Below, piece after piece: positions 1 to 8,038 of a stretch of DNA of 64,000 nucleotides. The translations under genes and the position numbers were made by a program. How positions within the stretch are numbered: position 1 is the stretch's first letter; every line of letters begins with the position of its first letter. The notes under the pieces were generated by a model, which ran no database searches, was not told the origin of the DNA, and saw only the letters and a program-made list of their open reading frames with translations. Source of the DNA: Corynebacterium sp. HMSC05H05 (GTDB lineage: Bacteria; Actinomycetota; Actinomycetes; Mycobacteriales; Mycobacteriaceae); the NCBI RefSeq assembly GCF_001807265.1, contig NZ_KV788396.1, positions 1 through 64,000 of the forward strand, in the 5' to 3' direction.

Positions 1-126
1 CGCGGCGGCCGCGGGGGCTACCGCGGCGGACGCGGACGCGATGACAGGGGCGATCGCGGGGGACGCGGCGGTTACCGCGGCGGACGAGGCCGTGGCCGCG
101 ACGACAGGCGCGACCGCTGGGATTAA
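1..126 (+). CDS. C-terminal tail of an RGG/RG-rich RNA-binding protein, probably a DEAD-box RNA helicase (5' part outside window)
   Basis: The first 41 codons of the window read in frame 1 to a TAA at 124-126 and encode only Arg, Gly, Asp, Tyr and Trp, as repeats of RGGRGGYRGGRGR type ending in RDRWD. In actinobacteria such RGG tails are typical of DEAD-box RNA helicases and some ribonucleases, where they bind RNA. No helicase core lies in the window, so the family is inferred from the tail alone. A hairpin terminator follows at 158-179. Confidence 0.6.
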   Translation, partial: RGGRGGYRGGRGRDDRGDRGGRGGYRGGRGRGRDDRRDRWD

Positions 127-157
127 CCCCTCAACCTGATGCAACCGGCACAGCTCA

Positions 158-179
158 CAAGCAGCGTGCCGGCTGCTTG
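158..179 (+). terminator. Hairpin after the RGG protein gene
   Basis: A perfect 8-bp inverted repeat, CAAGCAGC (158-165) and GCTGCTTG (172-179), encloses the loop GTGCCG. It is followed by GGGGTTTGGG. The U-tract is short, so termination could be weak or Rho-assisted. It lies 31 nt after the stop of the RGG protein. Confidence 0.55.
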
Positions 180-228
180 GGGTTTGGGTGGGGGCCGGAG
201 GGCGTCGATAGGCAAGAGTGCTAGGTTA

Positions 229-1011
229 ATGCGCATGTCTTCCCAGTGCACGCACCGAATTTCCCGAGCTTTTCTCGCAGCGGCCGTGGCGCTGGGGATG
301 CAGGCCGCACCCGCCGAGGCGCAAACGCGGGTGGAACAAGGCGCGCCCGTGCTTATCCACGGCACCGGCACCTGCACCATCGGCTTCAACGACCCCGCGC
401 GCCACCGCAGCCTCGTCGCCGCGCACTGCGGAGCCGAAGGCACGCGCGTCAACGCTGGCGGCGCCACCGGCACGCTGTACCGCTCCAAGGCCTACGACGG
501 CCACCTGAGCAACGACTGGGCCGCCATCCAATGGGACGCAGGCGTGGCTGTCGGCGGCAACCGTTTCTCCGGCGATAGGTGGGTCCACCCGGGTGACGTG
601 CGGCTCGGCGAGACCATCTGCTACTTCTCCCGCACCCGCGGCGCGCAGACCTGCGGGCGCTTTGCTGGCTCCGCCGACGGCACCTTCTTCGTCGCCGCGC
701 CGTTGAGCCACCCCGGCGACTCCGGCGGGCCCATGTGGGTGCCCGGCCGCGGCTTCGTCGGCGTGGTCTCCAGCATGTGGACCTCCAACCCGCTGCCGTT
801 TCTGCGCGGTGGGGACTACGTCATCGGCATCGTGCCCCACGACGGCCCCGCCGTCCCCGAAGCCCGCCTGGTGGGCGTGTGGGCGCAGAACGCGCTGTTC
901 GGCGGGCTGACCGGGCCCGTGGCGGAGGTGCTGCGCAAGGCCGTGGACGGGATCTTCCGCTTCTTCGCCAGCCTGGGCCTCGGCGGCGCCTCCGCGCTGC
1001 GGTACACGTAG
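229..1011 (+). CDS. Secreted trypsin-like serine protease
   Basis: A 260-aa chymotrypsin-fold (S1) protease. An N-terminal signal peptide of about 32 residues (basic start, hydrophobic stretch, APAEAQ cleavage region) implies export. The catalytic triad is visible: His66 in LVAAHCG, Asp96 in SNDWAA and Ser165 in HPGDSGGP. The reading frame is open upstream to 139, but the ATG at 229 (or 235) gives a normal signal peptide, so I chose 229. About 60 residues follow the protease core and end in a glycine-rich stretch. Secreted S1 proteases of this type are common in corynebacteria; the substrate is unknown. The gene converges on the membrane-protein gene on the other strand, with a long inverted repeat between them. 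Confidence 0.88.
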   Translation: MRMSSQCTHRISRAFLAAAVALGMQAAPAEAQTRVEQGAPVLIHGTGTCTIGFNDPARHRSLVAAHCGAEGTRVNAGGATGTLYRSKAYDGHLSNDWAAIQWDAGVAVGGNRFSGDRWVHPGDVRLGETICYFSRTRGAQTCGRFAGSADGTFFVAAPLSHPGDSGGPMWVPGRGFVGVVSSMWTSNPLPFLRGGDYVIGIVPHDGPAVPEARLVGVWAQNALFGGLTGPVAEVLRKAVDGIFRFFASLGLGGASALRYT

Positions 1012-1086
1012 GGGGTCGTCCCGGTCACCGGGATCAGTCCGAAACTGGGTCGATCTCGGCCCGCGCCACCCCCAAATTCCTGTTTT

Positions 1087-1146
1087 CAGCTAGTAAGGCC
1101 CAGCTATCCGCCGAAAAATCGGGAATAGCTGGGCCTTAGTAGCTGG
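1087..1146. repeat. Long inverted repeat / probable bidirectional terminator
   Basis: CAGCTAGTAAGGCCCAGCTA (from 1088) pairs with TAGCTGGGCCTTAGTAGCTG (ending 1145) with a single mismatch. The inner segment TCC..CGA AAAA TCGGGA can extend the stem. Folded, it is a hairpin of about 26 bp. It lies between two convergent genes, so termination of both is the simplest role. The arms are much longer than the other terminators in this window and are not followed by a U-run, so a dispersed palindromic element is also possible. Confidence 0.7.
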
Positions 1147-1205
1147 ATCCAGCCGAGCGAGGGGGCGAAACGCGCCCGGGAGAGGGGGCGAGCCCCCGCG
1201 CTCCT

Positions 1206-1688
1206 TTACGCCGGGGTCGGCAGGAACATCAGGATCAGGGTGAGCATCCACAGCAGGTTGAAGATGCCGGCGCCGGCGGTTGCCTTTGCCTTGGACTTCT
1301 CAAAGTTGTTGGTCACATCGGCCGGGTCTGCGTCAGCGGCCGGCAGCGCGCCGAGGGTGCCCATCATCTTGCGCTGCTGCGGGATGACCATGCCCAGCAG
1401 GATGGCCCAGGCGATCACGGAGAGCACGATGGCGGTGTGGAACCAGTAGTTGGCCTTGTAGGTCTCCCAGTCGGAGGCGAGCACGGCGCCGCCGAGCAGC
1501 GGGACGAGCAGGGAGAGCATGCCGTAGGTCTTGGTGATGCGGTAGAGCACCGACGCACGGCCGGTGGCCTCCTCGCCGCCGGCGCGGGATTCTGCGACCT
1601 GGCGCGGGAACATCGAGGTCGACACGACAACGGGGCCGAGCAGCAGGATGGCCGCGACCACGTGCAGGAAGATGAGGAATGTAGTCAT
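1206..1688 (-). CDS. Small integral membrane protein, DUF2269-like
   Basis: A 160-aa protein with four predicted membrane segments (roughly residues 3-22, 54-72, 83-104 and 138-156) and a polar loop between the last two. The N-terminal pattern FLIFLHVVAAILLLGP resembles DUF2269-type membrane proteins; this family call is tentative and the function is unknown. The ATG at 1688 lies 8 nt downstream of a TAAGGT hexamer (1697-1702 on this strand) with no Shine-Dalgarno between, which suggests a leaderless transcript. The gene follows the HNH nuclease gene on the same strand but appears to have its own promoter. Confidence 0.8.
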   Translation of the reverse strand: MTTFLIFLHVVAAILLLGPVVVSTSMFPRQVAESRAGGEEATGRASVLYRITKTYGMLSLLVPLLGGAVLASDWETYKANYWFHTAIVLSVIAWAILLGMVIPQQRKMMGTLGALPAADADPADVTNNFEKSKAKATAGAGIFNLLWMLTLILMFLPTPA

Positions 1689-1696
1689 GGGCCCAC

Positions 1697-1702
1697 ACCT
1701 TA
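1697..1702 (-). promoter_or_regulatory. -10 hexamer TAAGGT of the small membrane protein gene (leaderless)
   Basis: TAAGGT on the minus strand ends 8 nt before the ATG. Transcription would start at or next to the start codon. Confidence 0.45.
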
Positions 1703-1721
1703 CGGCATGGTGGGAAAATCC

Positions 1722-2321
1722 TCACAGCTCGCCGCGCGACAGCAGACCGGCGACCCCAGAGCACGCGCGCCGCACCGCCCGCAGGTCAGGCTTCGGCAAA
1801 GGGAGGGCGTAGTGCTTTGCGACGTCCACGAGCCTGCGCCCATACGCACAGCGCGAGCGTCTGTCTGAGGGCATCCATTCGGAGGGGAGTTTGTCGCCTT
1901 TGGCCTGGTTGGCGGCGGAGGAAACGGCGACGAGGTTTCGCGGGTCGTTGTAGAAGCGCTCGCGCGTGGCGGCGTCCCACCGGTGGGCGCCTAAGTCCCA
2001 GGCGGCGGAGACGGGCAGGATGTGGTCGATTTCCACGTCGTGGGGTAGAAGAAAATCCCCGGTGTAGGGGTCTACAACTCGGGGATTGCCCCACTGTGGC
2101 CAGGGCTGGGCGCAGTCCGCGTCAAACGCGGCGGCCATCACCGCGGCGCGGGTGTCGCAGCCGCGGGTGCCGGCGGCCCAGCCGGGGCCGAACTCGGCTC
2201 TGTCATAGCCAAGGGTGGTGGTGCGGTGGGGCACCGTTGGGACGTCGCTAGGCAAACGCCCCGTGGGAAACGGCACCACCAGAACAGTGAGAGCGGACAG
2301 AATAAGAAGGTATTGGCGCAT
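1722..2321 (-). CDS. Secreted HNH endonuclease family protein (DUF1524 type)
   Basis: A 199-aa protein with a hydrophobic N-terminus (MRQYLLILSALTVLVV), probably a signal peptide or signal anchor. The nuclease part shows VEIDHILPVSAAWDLGA (Asp99-His100), then PRNLVAVSSAANQAKGDK with the conserved Asn residues, and a Trp-Met-Pro near 149-151. This order matches the HNH fold of the DUF1524 family of small exported actinobacterial nucleases. Predicted role: extracellular, metal-dependent nucleic acid cleavage. It starts 6 nt after the putP stop codon. Its ribosome site and start codon are inside a perfect 11-bp hairpin (2303-2330), so its translation is probably limited or coupled to putP. Confidence 0.85.
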   Translation of the reverse strand: MRQYLLILSALTVLVVPFPTGRLPSDVPTVPHRTTTLGYDRAEFGPGWAAGTRGCDTRAAVMAAAFDADCAQPWPQWGNPRVVDPYTGDFLLPHDVEIDHILPVSAAWDLGAHRWDAATRERFYNDPRNLVAVSSAANQAKGDKLPSEWMPSDRRSRCAYGRRLVDVAKHYALPLPKPDLRAVRRACSGVAGLLSRGEL

Positions 2322-2330
2322 ACCTTCTTA
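2303..2330 (-). promoter_or_regulatory. RNA hairpin spanning the putP stop, the nuclease RBS and its start codon
   Basis: In the mRNA sense the left arm is UAAGAAGGUAU and the right arm AUACCUUCUUA, perfect over 11 bp with a six-base loop GCGCCA. The first three bases are the stop codon of putP, AAGAAGG is the ribosome site of the nuclease gene, and its AUG straddles the arm and loop. It may attenuate transcription after putP (UUCUUAUUCUG follows) or hide the start until ribosomes finishing putP open it. Confidence 0.7.
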
Positions 2331-3896
2331 GACTGCGGTGGAGCCTCCGCGGTTCCCAAGGGCTGCGGCGAAGTCCTCGTCAGGGTGGGCCAGCGCGTAG
2401 TCGGTGGCGTCCGCGGCGGACTCGAACTCTTCTTCCACACCCTCCTTCGGGCGGGTGGCCAGGGAGACGATGACCATGGCCAGGGTGGCCAGGATGACGC
2501 CCGGGACAATCTCGTAGATGATGCCGTTGAGCGCGTCGACGGAACCCCAAATAAAGGAGGTGACGGCGCCGACGATCATGCCGGCGATCGCGCCCTGGGA
2601 GGTGAGGCGCTTCCAGTACAGCGACGCCACAACCACTGGGCCGAACGCGGAGCCGAAGCCAGCCCACGCGAAGCCGACCAGGCCGAGGATGGTGTCGGAC
2701 GGGTTCAGCGCCAGCGCCATGCCCACCAAGGCCACGCCGATGACCATGGCGCGGGAGAGCACGAGCAGGGTGGTGTTGTTCGGGTTCTTCTTGAAGATGC
2801 GGTAGACATCCTCAATCAGCGCGGACGAGGTGACCAGCAGCTGCGAGGACATGGTGGACATGATCGCGGCGAGCACGGCGGTGAGCACGATGCCGGCGAT
2901 CAGCGGGTGGAACATGAGGCGGGCCAGGTCCAGGAACACGGTCTCGTAGCCGGACTGGTCGGTCACGGACGCGGACTTCTGGGAGAAGTAGACGGTTGCC
3001 ACCAGAGCGGTGAAGATGCCGCCGATGTAGCAGATGGCCACCCAGATGGTGCCGGTGCGGCGGGCCGCCTTCGCTTCAGACGGGGAGCGCAGCGCCATGA
3101 AGCGTGTGATGATGTGCGGCTGGCCGAAGTAGCCCAGGCCCCAAGCAATGTTGCCGATGATGGTGCCGGCGGACACGCCCGCGACGATGTTGAAGTAGTT
3201 CGGGTTGCCGTCCTCCCACGGGCCGTACGGGTTGGAGGTGGCCCAGCTGAAGATGTCGGACGGGTTGTCCAGGGACATAAGCGCCATGATCGGCACGGCG
3301 ATCAGGGCGAGGAACATCAGGCCGCCCTGCACGACGTCGGTGTAGCTCACGGCGAGGAAGCCGCCGATGAACGTGTAGAGCACGGTAATCGAGCCGACGA
3401 TGAGCACGCCGTGGATGTAGTCGCCACCGAAGGTGGATTCGTAGTAGCGGCCGCCGGAAACCATGCCGGAGGAGACGTAGAACGTGAAGAAGAAGATGAT
3501 GATCACGGCGGAGGTGAAACGCAGCACGCGCGAGGTGTCGTGCGTGCGGTTTTCGAAGAAGCTGGGCAGCGTGATCGAGTTCTTGGCCACCTCGGTGTAA
3601 GCGCGCAGGCGCGGCGCGATCCACTTCCAGTTGGCCCAGGTGCCGAGGAACAGGCCGATGACAATCCACAGCTCACTCATGCCGGCGACGAACAGTGCGC
3701 CAGGCAGGCCCATGAGCAGCCAGCCGGACATGTCTGATGCGCCTGCAGAGATGCCGGCGACCAGCGGGCCGAGGCCGCGGTCACCGAGGACGTAGTCGTC
3801 GTATTTAGTTGTCTTGCGCCACGAGTAGAACCCGATGGCGACCATCACCCCGAAATACAGGACGATGGCAAGCACTAGCCAGAAACTATCGGACAT
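2328..3896 (-). CDS. putP: Sodium/proline symporter PutP
   Basis: A 522-aa protein of the sodium:solute symporter (SSS) family with about 13 hydrophobic segments. The N-terminal region holds YDDYVLGDRGLGPLVAG and the substrate/sodium-site pattern GASDMSGWLLMGLPGA, both characteristic of PutP. It imports proline with sodium, for nutrition and osmoprotection. I chose the ATG at 3896 because AAGGGAG lies just upstream; the frame stays open far further but without a good ribosome site. The C-terminus is acidic (EGVEEEFESAADATDYALAHPDEDFAAAL) and cytoplasmic. It is divergent from the SNF2 helicase gene and followed by the HNH nuclease gene. Confidence 0.93.
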   Translation of the reverse strand: MSDSFWLVLAIVLYFGVMVAIGFYSWRKTTKYDDYVLGDRGLGPLVAGISAGASDMSGWLLMGLPGALFVAGMSELWIVIGLFLGTWANWKWIAPRLRAYTEVAKNSITLPSFFENRTHDTSRVLRFTSAVIIIFFFTFYVSSGMVSGGRYYESTFGGDYIHGVLIVGSITVLYTFIGGFLAVSYTDVVQGGLMFLALIAVPIMALMSLDNPSDIFSWATSNPYGPWEDGNPNYFNIVAGVSAGTIIGNIAWGLGYFGQPHIITRFMALRSPSEAKAARRTGTIWVAICYIGGIFTALVATVYFSQKSASVTDQSGYETVFLDLARLMFHPLIAGIVLTAVLAAIMSTMSSQLLVTSSALIEDVYRIFKKNPNNTTLLVLSRAMVIGVALVGMALALNPSDTILGLVGFAWAGFGSAFGPVVVASLYWKRLTSQGAIAGMIVGAVTSFIWGSVDALNGIIYEIVPGVILATLAMVIVSLATRPKEGVEEEFESAADATDYALAHPDEDFAAALGNRGGSTAV

Positions 3897-4000
3897 GTGC
3901 ACTCCCTTGCGTCTATGTAGATGTCGGTCACAGTTCGCCACACTGTAACGCATCCTTCCCCGCCGCTGTTTTAATCTAAGGAATTGCCTGAATGGGTGCT

Positions 4001-4055
4001 GAAAAATTTTGTTCGAATGCTCGGCGGGGGCGGGTGTCGGCGTCGGTGGTATAAG
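4001..4055 (+). promoter_or_regulatory. Promoter region of the SNF2/SWIM pair with a LexA-like half site
   Basis: Contains TTGTTCGAATGCTCG, then GGGTGTCGG (TGTCGG at 4035-4040) and TATAAG (4050-4055) 7 nt before the ATG. The same elements in the same order occur before the SbcD-like gene (7989-8036). The 16-mer at 4001-4016 matches the right half of the corynebacterial LexA consensus as I remember it (TCGAAMANNTGTTCGA) but poorly on the left. Confidence 0.5.
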
Positions 4056-4062
4056 GGTGGGT

Positions 4063-7000
4063 ATGCCTGAATACCTTCTCCATGGCCTGTGGCTCCCCGA
4101 GTCCGGGCTTTCGGTGTGGGTTGAGCGCGTACAGGGACACCGCATTGTGACCATGGATGACGTGCCGCCCGGCACGTTTCCGCCGATCGTGCATTCGCTT
4201 TTGGACGGCCAAAGGTTCCACCACATCCACACCCTGATCCTGCAAACCCCGAAGGGTCGGCATGTCAGCTTGAGGGCGCCTCTGGCGCAGTTCGCACCCG
4301 AAGATGCAGTGCGTTTTTTAGACAACCTGGCGCACCTGGACGGGGATTCCCCGGCGGCCACGCCTGCGCAGCGCGAGGCGGTCGCGCCGGACATGTACTG
4401 GATCCTGCGCATGTATCGGGGCCTGACCCAGTTCGTGCGCGCGGGGCGCGTGAGCATCAACGTGCCGTACCACGACGGGCTGTGGTACGCGCAGTGGCAG
4501 TTGGGCACCGGGCTGGAGGAGCGCAGCTGGCTGGCGGAGATGATCGCCGCCTCGCCGGGTGTGCTCACGGTGAACAACGCGAACTTGAGCGAGGACTGCG
4601 CGCAGATGTTCACGCACTGGATCGCCACGGAACGCCTGCAGGGCGCGGCGGAGAAGGCGTCGACTAGGCCGTATCCCTGGCACGATTTTGTGAAGTCGCT
4701 GCTCTACAGCATCCCGCTGCGCCGCGGCGGGGCGGTGCTGGCCCGTCAGATGGGGGATTGGAACGGCACGATCACGGCGGTGAACATGCAGCTGGTGTTC
4801 ATCGTGGAGTCGCCCGACGAGGCGGAGGAGTCGGGGCCCGAGACGCTGTGGCCGGTGCGGGTGCAGGTGCGCTCCAGCTCGGATTCGCCGCGGCCGGTGC
4901 GGTTGGGGGATTACGACTCGAAGACGGCGGACGTCCTGCGCGGCCAGCTCGATGTGGCGATCGAAGCGACCTCGCTTGTGGATCCGGCGAAGCACGGCAG
5001 GTTCCGCTCCACCGCGGACCACGGCTTCGACCCGAACGCGGGCGACTGGGATCTGTACTTAAATGGCGACGAGATTGTGAAGTTCGTCCGCGAGAGCGCC
5101 TCTTACCTGAGGGCCCACGGCTTTGTGGTGCTGCTGCCGCGCGCGTGGGCGACGGCGGAGACGGCGTCCAAGCTCAAGGTCGGCGAGCACCAGGACCCGC
5201 ACGATTCCTCCACCGTGACCATGATGGGCTTTGACACCCTGGTCAAGTACGACTGGCGGCTCTCCGTCGGCGGCGTGGAGCTTTCGGACGAAGAGATGGC
5301 CCAGCTGGTCAAGTCCAAGTCCGGCCTGATCAAGCTGCGCGGCGAGTGGGTGCTGGCGGATAGCCGCGAGGTGGCCAAGACGGCGAAGTACCTGGAGAAG
5401 CTGCACGACACCTCCCTGGAAAACGCCATGCTCGAGGCGGAAAGCGCCATCAAGCGCGCCCGCATTGCACAGGCCGCCGGCTCCGAGGACGCCGAGGAGC
5501 TGCAGCGCCTCGCCGAGGAGGCGCAGGCGGAGTACGAGCGGCTCAAGAATGCCGAGGGCGAGGGCGTGGTGTCTGCCGCGGAGCTGCGCCAGCTCGCACT
5601 GGAGGCGGGCGCGGACAGCCCCATCGAGTTCACCGGTTCGCCCTGGTTCACCTCCCTGGTCGGCGGCACGGACCGCCCGGCGCCGGAGCGCGTGGACATC
5701 CCGGACACCGTCACCGCGGAGCTGCGCGAGTACCAGCGCCGAGGCGTGGACTGGCTGTGCTTCATGTCCCGCAACAACTTGGGCGCGGTGCTTGCGGACG
5801 ACATGGGGCTGGGCAAAACCCTGCAGCTGCTCACCCTGCTCGCGGTGGAAAAAGCGCAGGGCACGAGGCGCGGCCCGTCACTGATCGTGGCGCCGACGTC
5901 TGTGGTGAACAACTGGGCGCGCGAGGCCGCCCGTTTCGTGCCGGACATGCGCGTGCGCGTGCATCACGGCGCGGGCAGGCTCAAGGGCGACGACCTTTTT
6001 GCGGCCGCCGAAGAGTCCGACATCGTCATCACCTCCTACGGCACCGCCGCGCGCGACGCCAAGGATCTGGCTGCAGTGCAGTGGGATCACGTGGTGTTGG
6101 ATGAGGCGCAGGCGATCAAGAACGCGGGCACGCAGTCGTCGAAAAGCGTTCGCGCAATTCCCGCACGGCACCGCATTGCACTCACCGGCACCCCGATTGA
6201 AAATAAGCTCTCTGAGCTGCGCAGCATCCTAGATTTCGTCAATCCCGGAATGCTGGGCTCGCAGAGTTTCTTCCGCAACCACTTCGCCAAAGCCATCGAA
6301 TCGCGCAGGGACCCGGAGCTCGCGGACGAGATGGGCGAGCGCCTGCAGCGCCTCACCGCGCCGTTTATCCTGCGCCGCCTGAAAACGGACACGGCGATTA
6401 TCTCCGATTTACCGGACAAGGCCGAACACGTCATCGCCGTGGACATGACCCCGGAGCAGGCCGCGCTGTACAAGGCGCTGGTGGACAGCACGCAGGCGGA
6501 GCTGGATGAGCGTAAGGGTATTGCGCGCAAGGGGCTCGTGCTGGCCACGATCACCCGCATCAAGCAGGTGTGCAACCACCCGGCGCACTTTCTTGGCGAC
6601 GGCTCCGCGGTCACCGACAAAGGCCGCCACCGCTCCGGCAAGGTGGAAAAACTCATGGAGCTTCTGGAGGAAGCCGCCGCGTCCGACCAGCGTGTGCTGA
6701 TTTTTACCCAGTACAAGGCGTTCGGCGACATCTTGAAGCCCTACCTGTCCGAGCGCCTCGGCGAGGACGTGCCGTTCCTCCACGGCGGCGTGGGCAAATC
6801 CGCGCGCGACGCGATGGTGGAGCGCTTCCAGCAGCCGGACGGGCCCCGCGCGATGATCCTCAGCCTGAAAGCCGGCGGCACCGGCTTGAACCTGACGGCG
6901 GCGTCCATGGTCATCCACCTGGACCGCTGGTGGAACCCGGCGGTGGAAAACCAGGCCACGGACCGCGCGTTCCGCATCGGGCAGGAGAAGAACGTCACGG

Positions 7001-7167
7001 TGTACAAGATCATCACCCGCGGCACGATGGAGGAGTCCATCCAGGACATCCTGGACGGCAAGACCCAGCTCGCCGGCGCCGTGGTGGGCCAGGGCGAGGG
7101 CTGGATCACCGAGCTGGGCACCGAGGAGCTCGCCCAATTGATCAGTTACAGGGGGCAAAATGACTGA
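4063..7167 (+). CDS. SNF2-family DNA helicase/translocase
   Basis: A 1034-aa protein. Residues 1 to about 450 form an accessory region without an obvious catalytic motif, followed by a charged helical stretch (about 440-510). The SNF2 ATPase core then shows Walker A DDMGLGKT (about 577), the DEAQ box (VVLDEAQAIKN, about 680), TGTPIENKLSELRSILDF, and helicase motifs V-VI (LSLKAGGTGLNLT, NQATDRAFRIGQ, about 963). Members pump along double-stranded DNA and remodel protein-DNA complexes. I start at the ATG at 4063, 7 nt after TATAAG. The gene overlaps the downstream SWIM gene by 8 nt, so the two are translationally coupled. Bacterial SNF2 proteins with a SWIM-domain neighbour are known, but their role is not settled. 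Confidence 0.92.
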   Translation: MPEYLLHGLWLPESGLSVWVERVQGHRIVTMDDVPPGTFPPIVHSLLDGQRFHHIHTLILQTPKGRHVSLRAPLAQFAPEDAVRFLDNLAHLDGDSPAATPAQREAVAPDMYWILRMYRGLTQFVRAGRVSINVPYHDGLWYAQWQLGTGLEERSWLAEMIAASPGVLTVNNANLSEDCAQMFTHWIATERLQGAAEKASTRPYPWHDFVKSLLYSIPLRRGGAVLARQMGDWNGTITAVNMQLVFIVESPDEAEESGPETLWPVRVQVRSSSDSPRPVRLGDYDSKTADVLRGQLDVAIEATSLVDPAKHGRFRSTADHGFDPNAGDWDLYLNGDEIVKFVRESASYLRAHGFVVLLPRAWATAETASKLKVGEHQDPHDSSTVTMMGFDTLVKYDWRLSVGGVELSDEEMAQLVKSKSGLIKLRGEWVLADSREVAKTAKYLEKLHDTSLENAMLEAESAIKRARIAQAAGSEDAEELQRLAEEAQAEYERLKNAEGEGVVSAAELRQLALEAGADSPIEFTGSPWFTSLVGGTDRPAPERVDIPDTVTAELREYQRRGVDWLCFMSRNNLGAVLADDMGLGKTLQLLTLLAVEKAQGTRRGPSLIVAPTSVVNNWAREAARFVPDMRVRVHHGAGRLKGDDLFAAAEESDIVITSYGTAARDAKDLAAVQWDHVVLDEAQAIKNAGTQSSKSVRAIPARHRIALTGTPIENKLSELRSILDFVNPGMLGSQSFFRNHFAKAIESRRDPELADEMGERLQRLTAPFILRRLKTDTAIISDLPDKAEHVIAVDMTPEQAALYKALVDSTQAELDERKGIARKGLVLATITRIKQVCNHPAHFLGDGSAVTDKGRHRSGKVEKLMELLEEAAASDQRVLIFTQYKAFGDILKPYLSERLGEDVPFLHGGVGKSARDAMVERFQQPDGPRAMILSLKAGGTGLNLTAASMVIHLDRWWNPAVENQATDRAFRIGQEKNVTVYKIITRGTMEESIQDILDGKTQLAGAVVGQGEGWITELGTEELAQLISYRGQND

Positions 7168-7981
7168 GAAAAAGAAGCGCCCGCAAGAAGACAACGTCAT
7201 CTACGCCAACTTCGGCGCGCGAAAACGCGTGTCCAGCGCGGCGGAAACTGGCGGCACGGACGTCGGCACGTTCCGTCCGCGGTCGCTGTCGCCTGCGGCG
7301 ATGACCATTTACAACGCCGCGGTGCGCCAGACCGACGTGGGCCGGGCGAAACGTGGTGCGGAGTACGCCGCCCGCGGGCATGTGGTGGAGCTGCAGGCGG
7401 TGCCCCACGGGGTGCGCGCGGAGGTGGTGGGCAGCCAGAACGACCCGTTCCGCGTGGCCATGTACTTGCCGCGGCGCAACGCCGAGGAGATCCGCCGCGC
7501 CACCAGCGCGATCGTGCGCGCGCCCGGCTCCATCGCTGCGGCGAAGGCCGGCACGCTCGCCGAGGACGTCCTGGAGATCCTGCTGTGCAAATCCCCGGGG
7601 GAAGTCACTTTCTACTGCGATTGCCCGGATAGCGCGGTTGTGTGCAAGCACGCCGTCGCCGTGGCGCAGCGCACCGCGGAACTCATAGACAAAGACCCGA
7701 GCGTCATTTTCACCATGCGCGGGCTGCGCCTGGAGGAGCTGGAGAACCGCAAGCGCAATCAGGCGGAGGACTTGGCCAAGGAGAACGCCGAGCCCGGCTC
7801 CGACTACTTCTGGTCCGGCCGTCAGTTGCCTGAGCTGCCGCGTCCGAAGGTGGCGCCGATGATCGATGATTCGGACATCGACCTGCTCCACCGCGCGATG
7901 CAAACTGTGTCGTTTACCAACATCGACCAGTTGCGCGCGGTGGCGGACATTGAGGATCTCTACGACGAGCTCACCCGTTAG
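7160..7981 (+). CDS. SWIM zinc-finger protein
   Basis: A 273-aa protein with a clear SWIM motif: Cys153-X-Cys155-X6-Cys162-X-His164 (FYCDCPDSAVVCKH). SWIM fingers bind zinc and contact DNA or proteins, and are often paired with SNF2 ATPases in bacteria. The region before the finger (about 45-145) is unclassified and the C-terminal 100 residues are charged and helical. It overlaps the SNF2 gene by 8 nt, implying a stoichiometric partner, probably the DNA- or substrate-recognition subunit. The stop TAG (7979-7981) is also the first three bases of a LexA-like site that precedes the SbcD-like gene. Confidence 0.87.
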   Translation: MTEKKKRPQEDNVIYANFGARKRVSSAAETGGTDVGTFRPRSLSPAAMTIYNAAVRQTDVGRAKRGAEYAARGHVVELQAVPHGVRAEVVGSQNDPFRVAMYLPRRNAEEIRRATSAIVRAPGSIAAAKAGTLAEDVLEILLCKSPGEVTFYCDCPDSAVVCKHAVAVAQRTAELIDKDPSVIFTMRGLRLEELENRKRNQAEDLAKENAEPGSDYFWSGRQLPELPRPKVAPMIDDSDIDLLHRAMQTVSFTNIDQLRAVADIEDLYDELTR

Positions 7982-8036
7982 ATCATGTGTTCGAATGTTC
8001 GTGCTTGGGTGTCGGCCGCAATGGTAGGTGTATAAG
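7979..8036 (+). promoter_or_regulatory. Candidate LexA (SOS) box and promoter of the SbcD/SbcC-like operon
   Basis: TAGATCATGTGTTCGA (7979-7994) matches 12 of the 14 specified positions of the remembered C. glutamicum LexA consensus TCGAAMANNTGTTCGA. It is followed by TGTCGG (8010-8015) and TATAAG (8031-8036), the same order as before the SNF2 gene. TATAAG lies only 2 nt before the ATG, so the true -10 may instead be TAGGTG at 8025-8030. The consensus is recalled, not searched. Confidence 0.55.
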
Positions 8037-8038
8037 AC

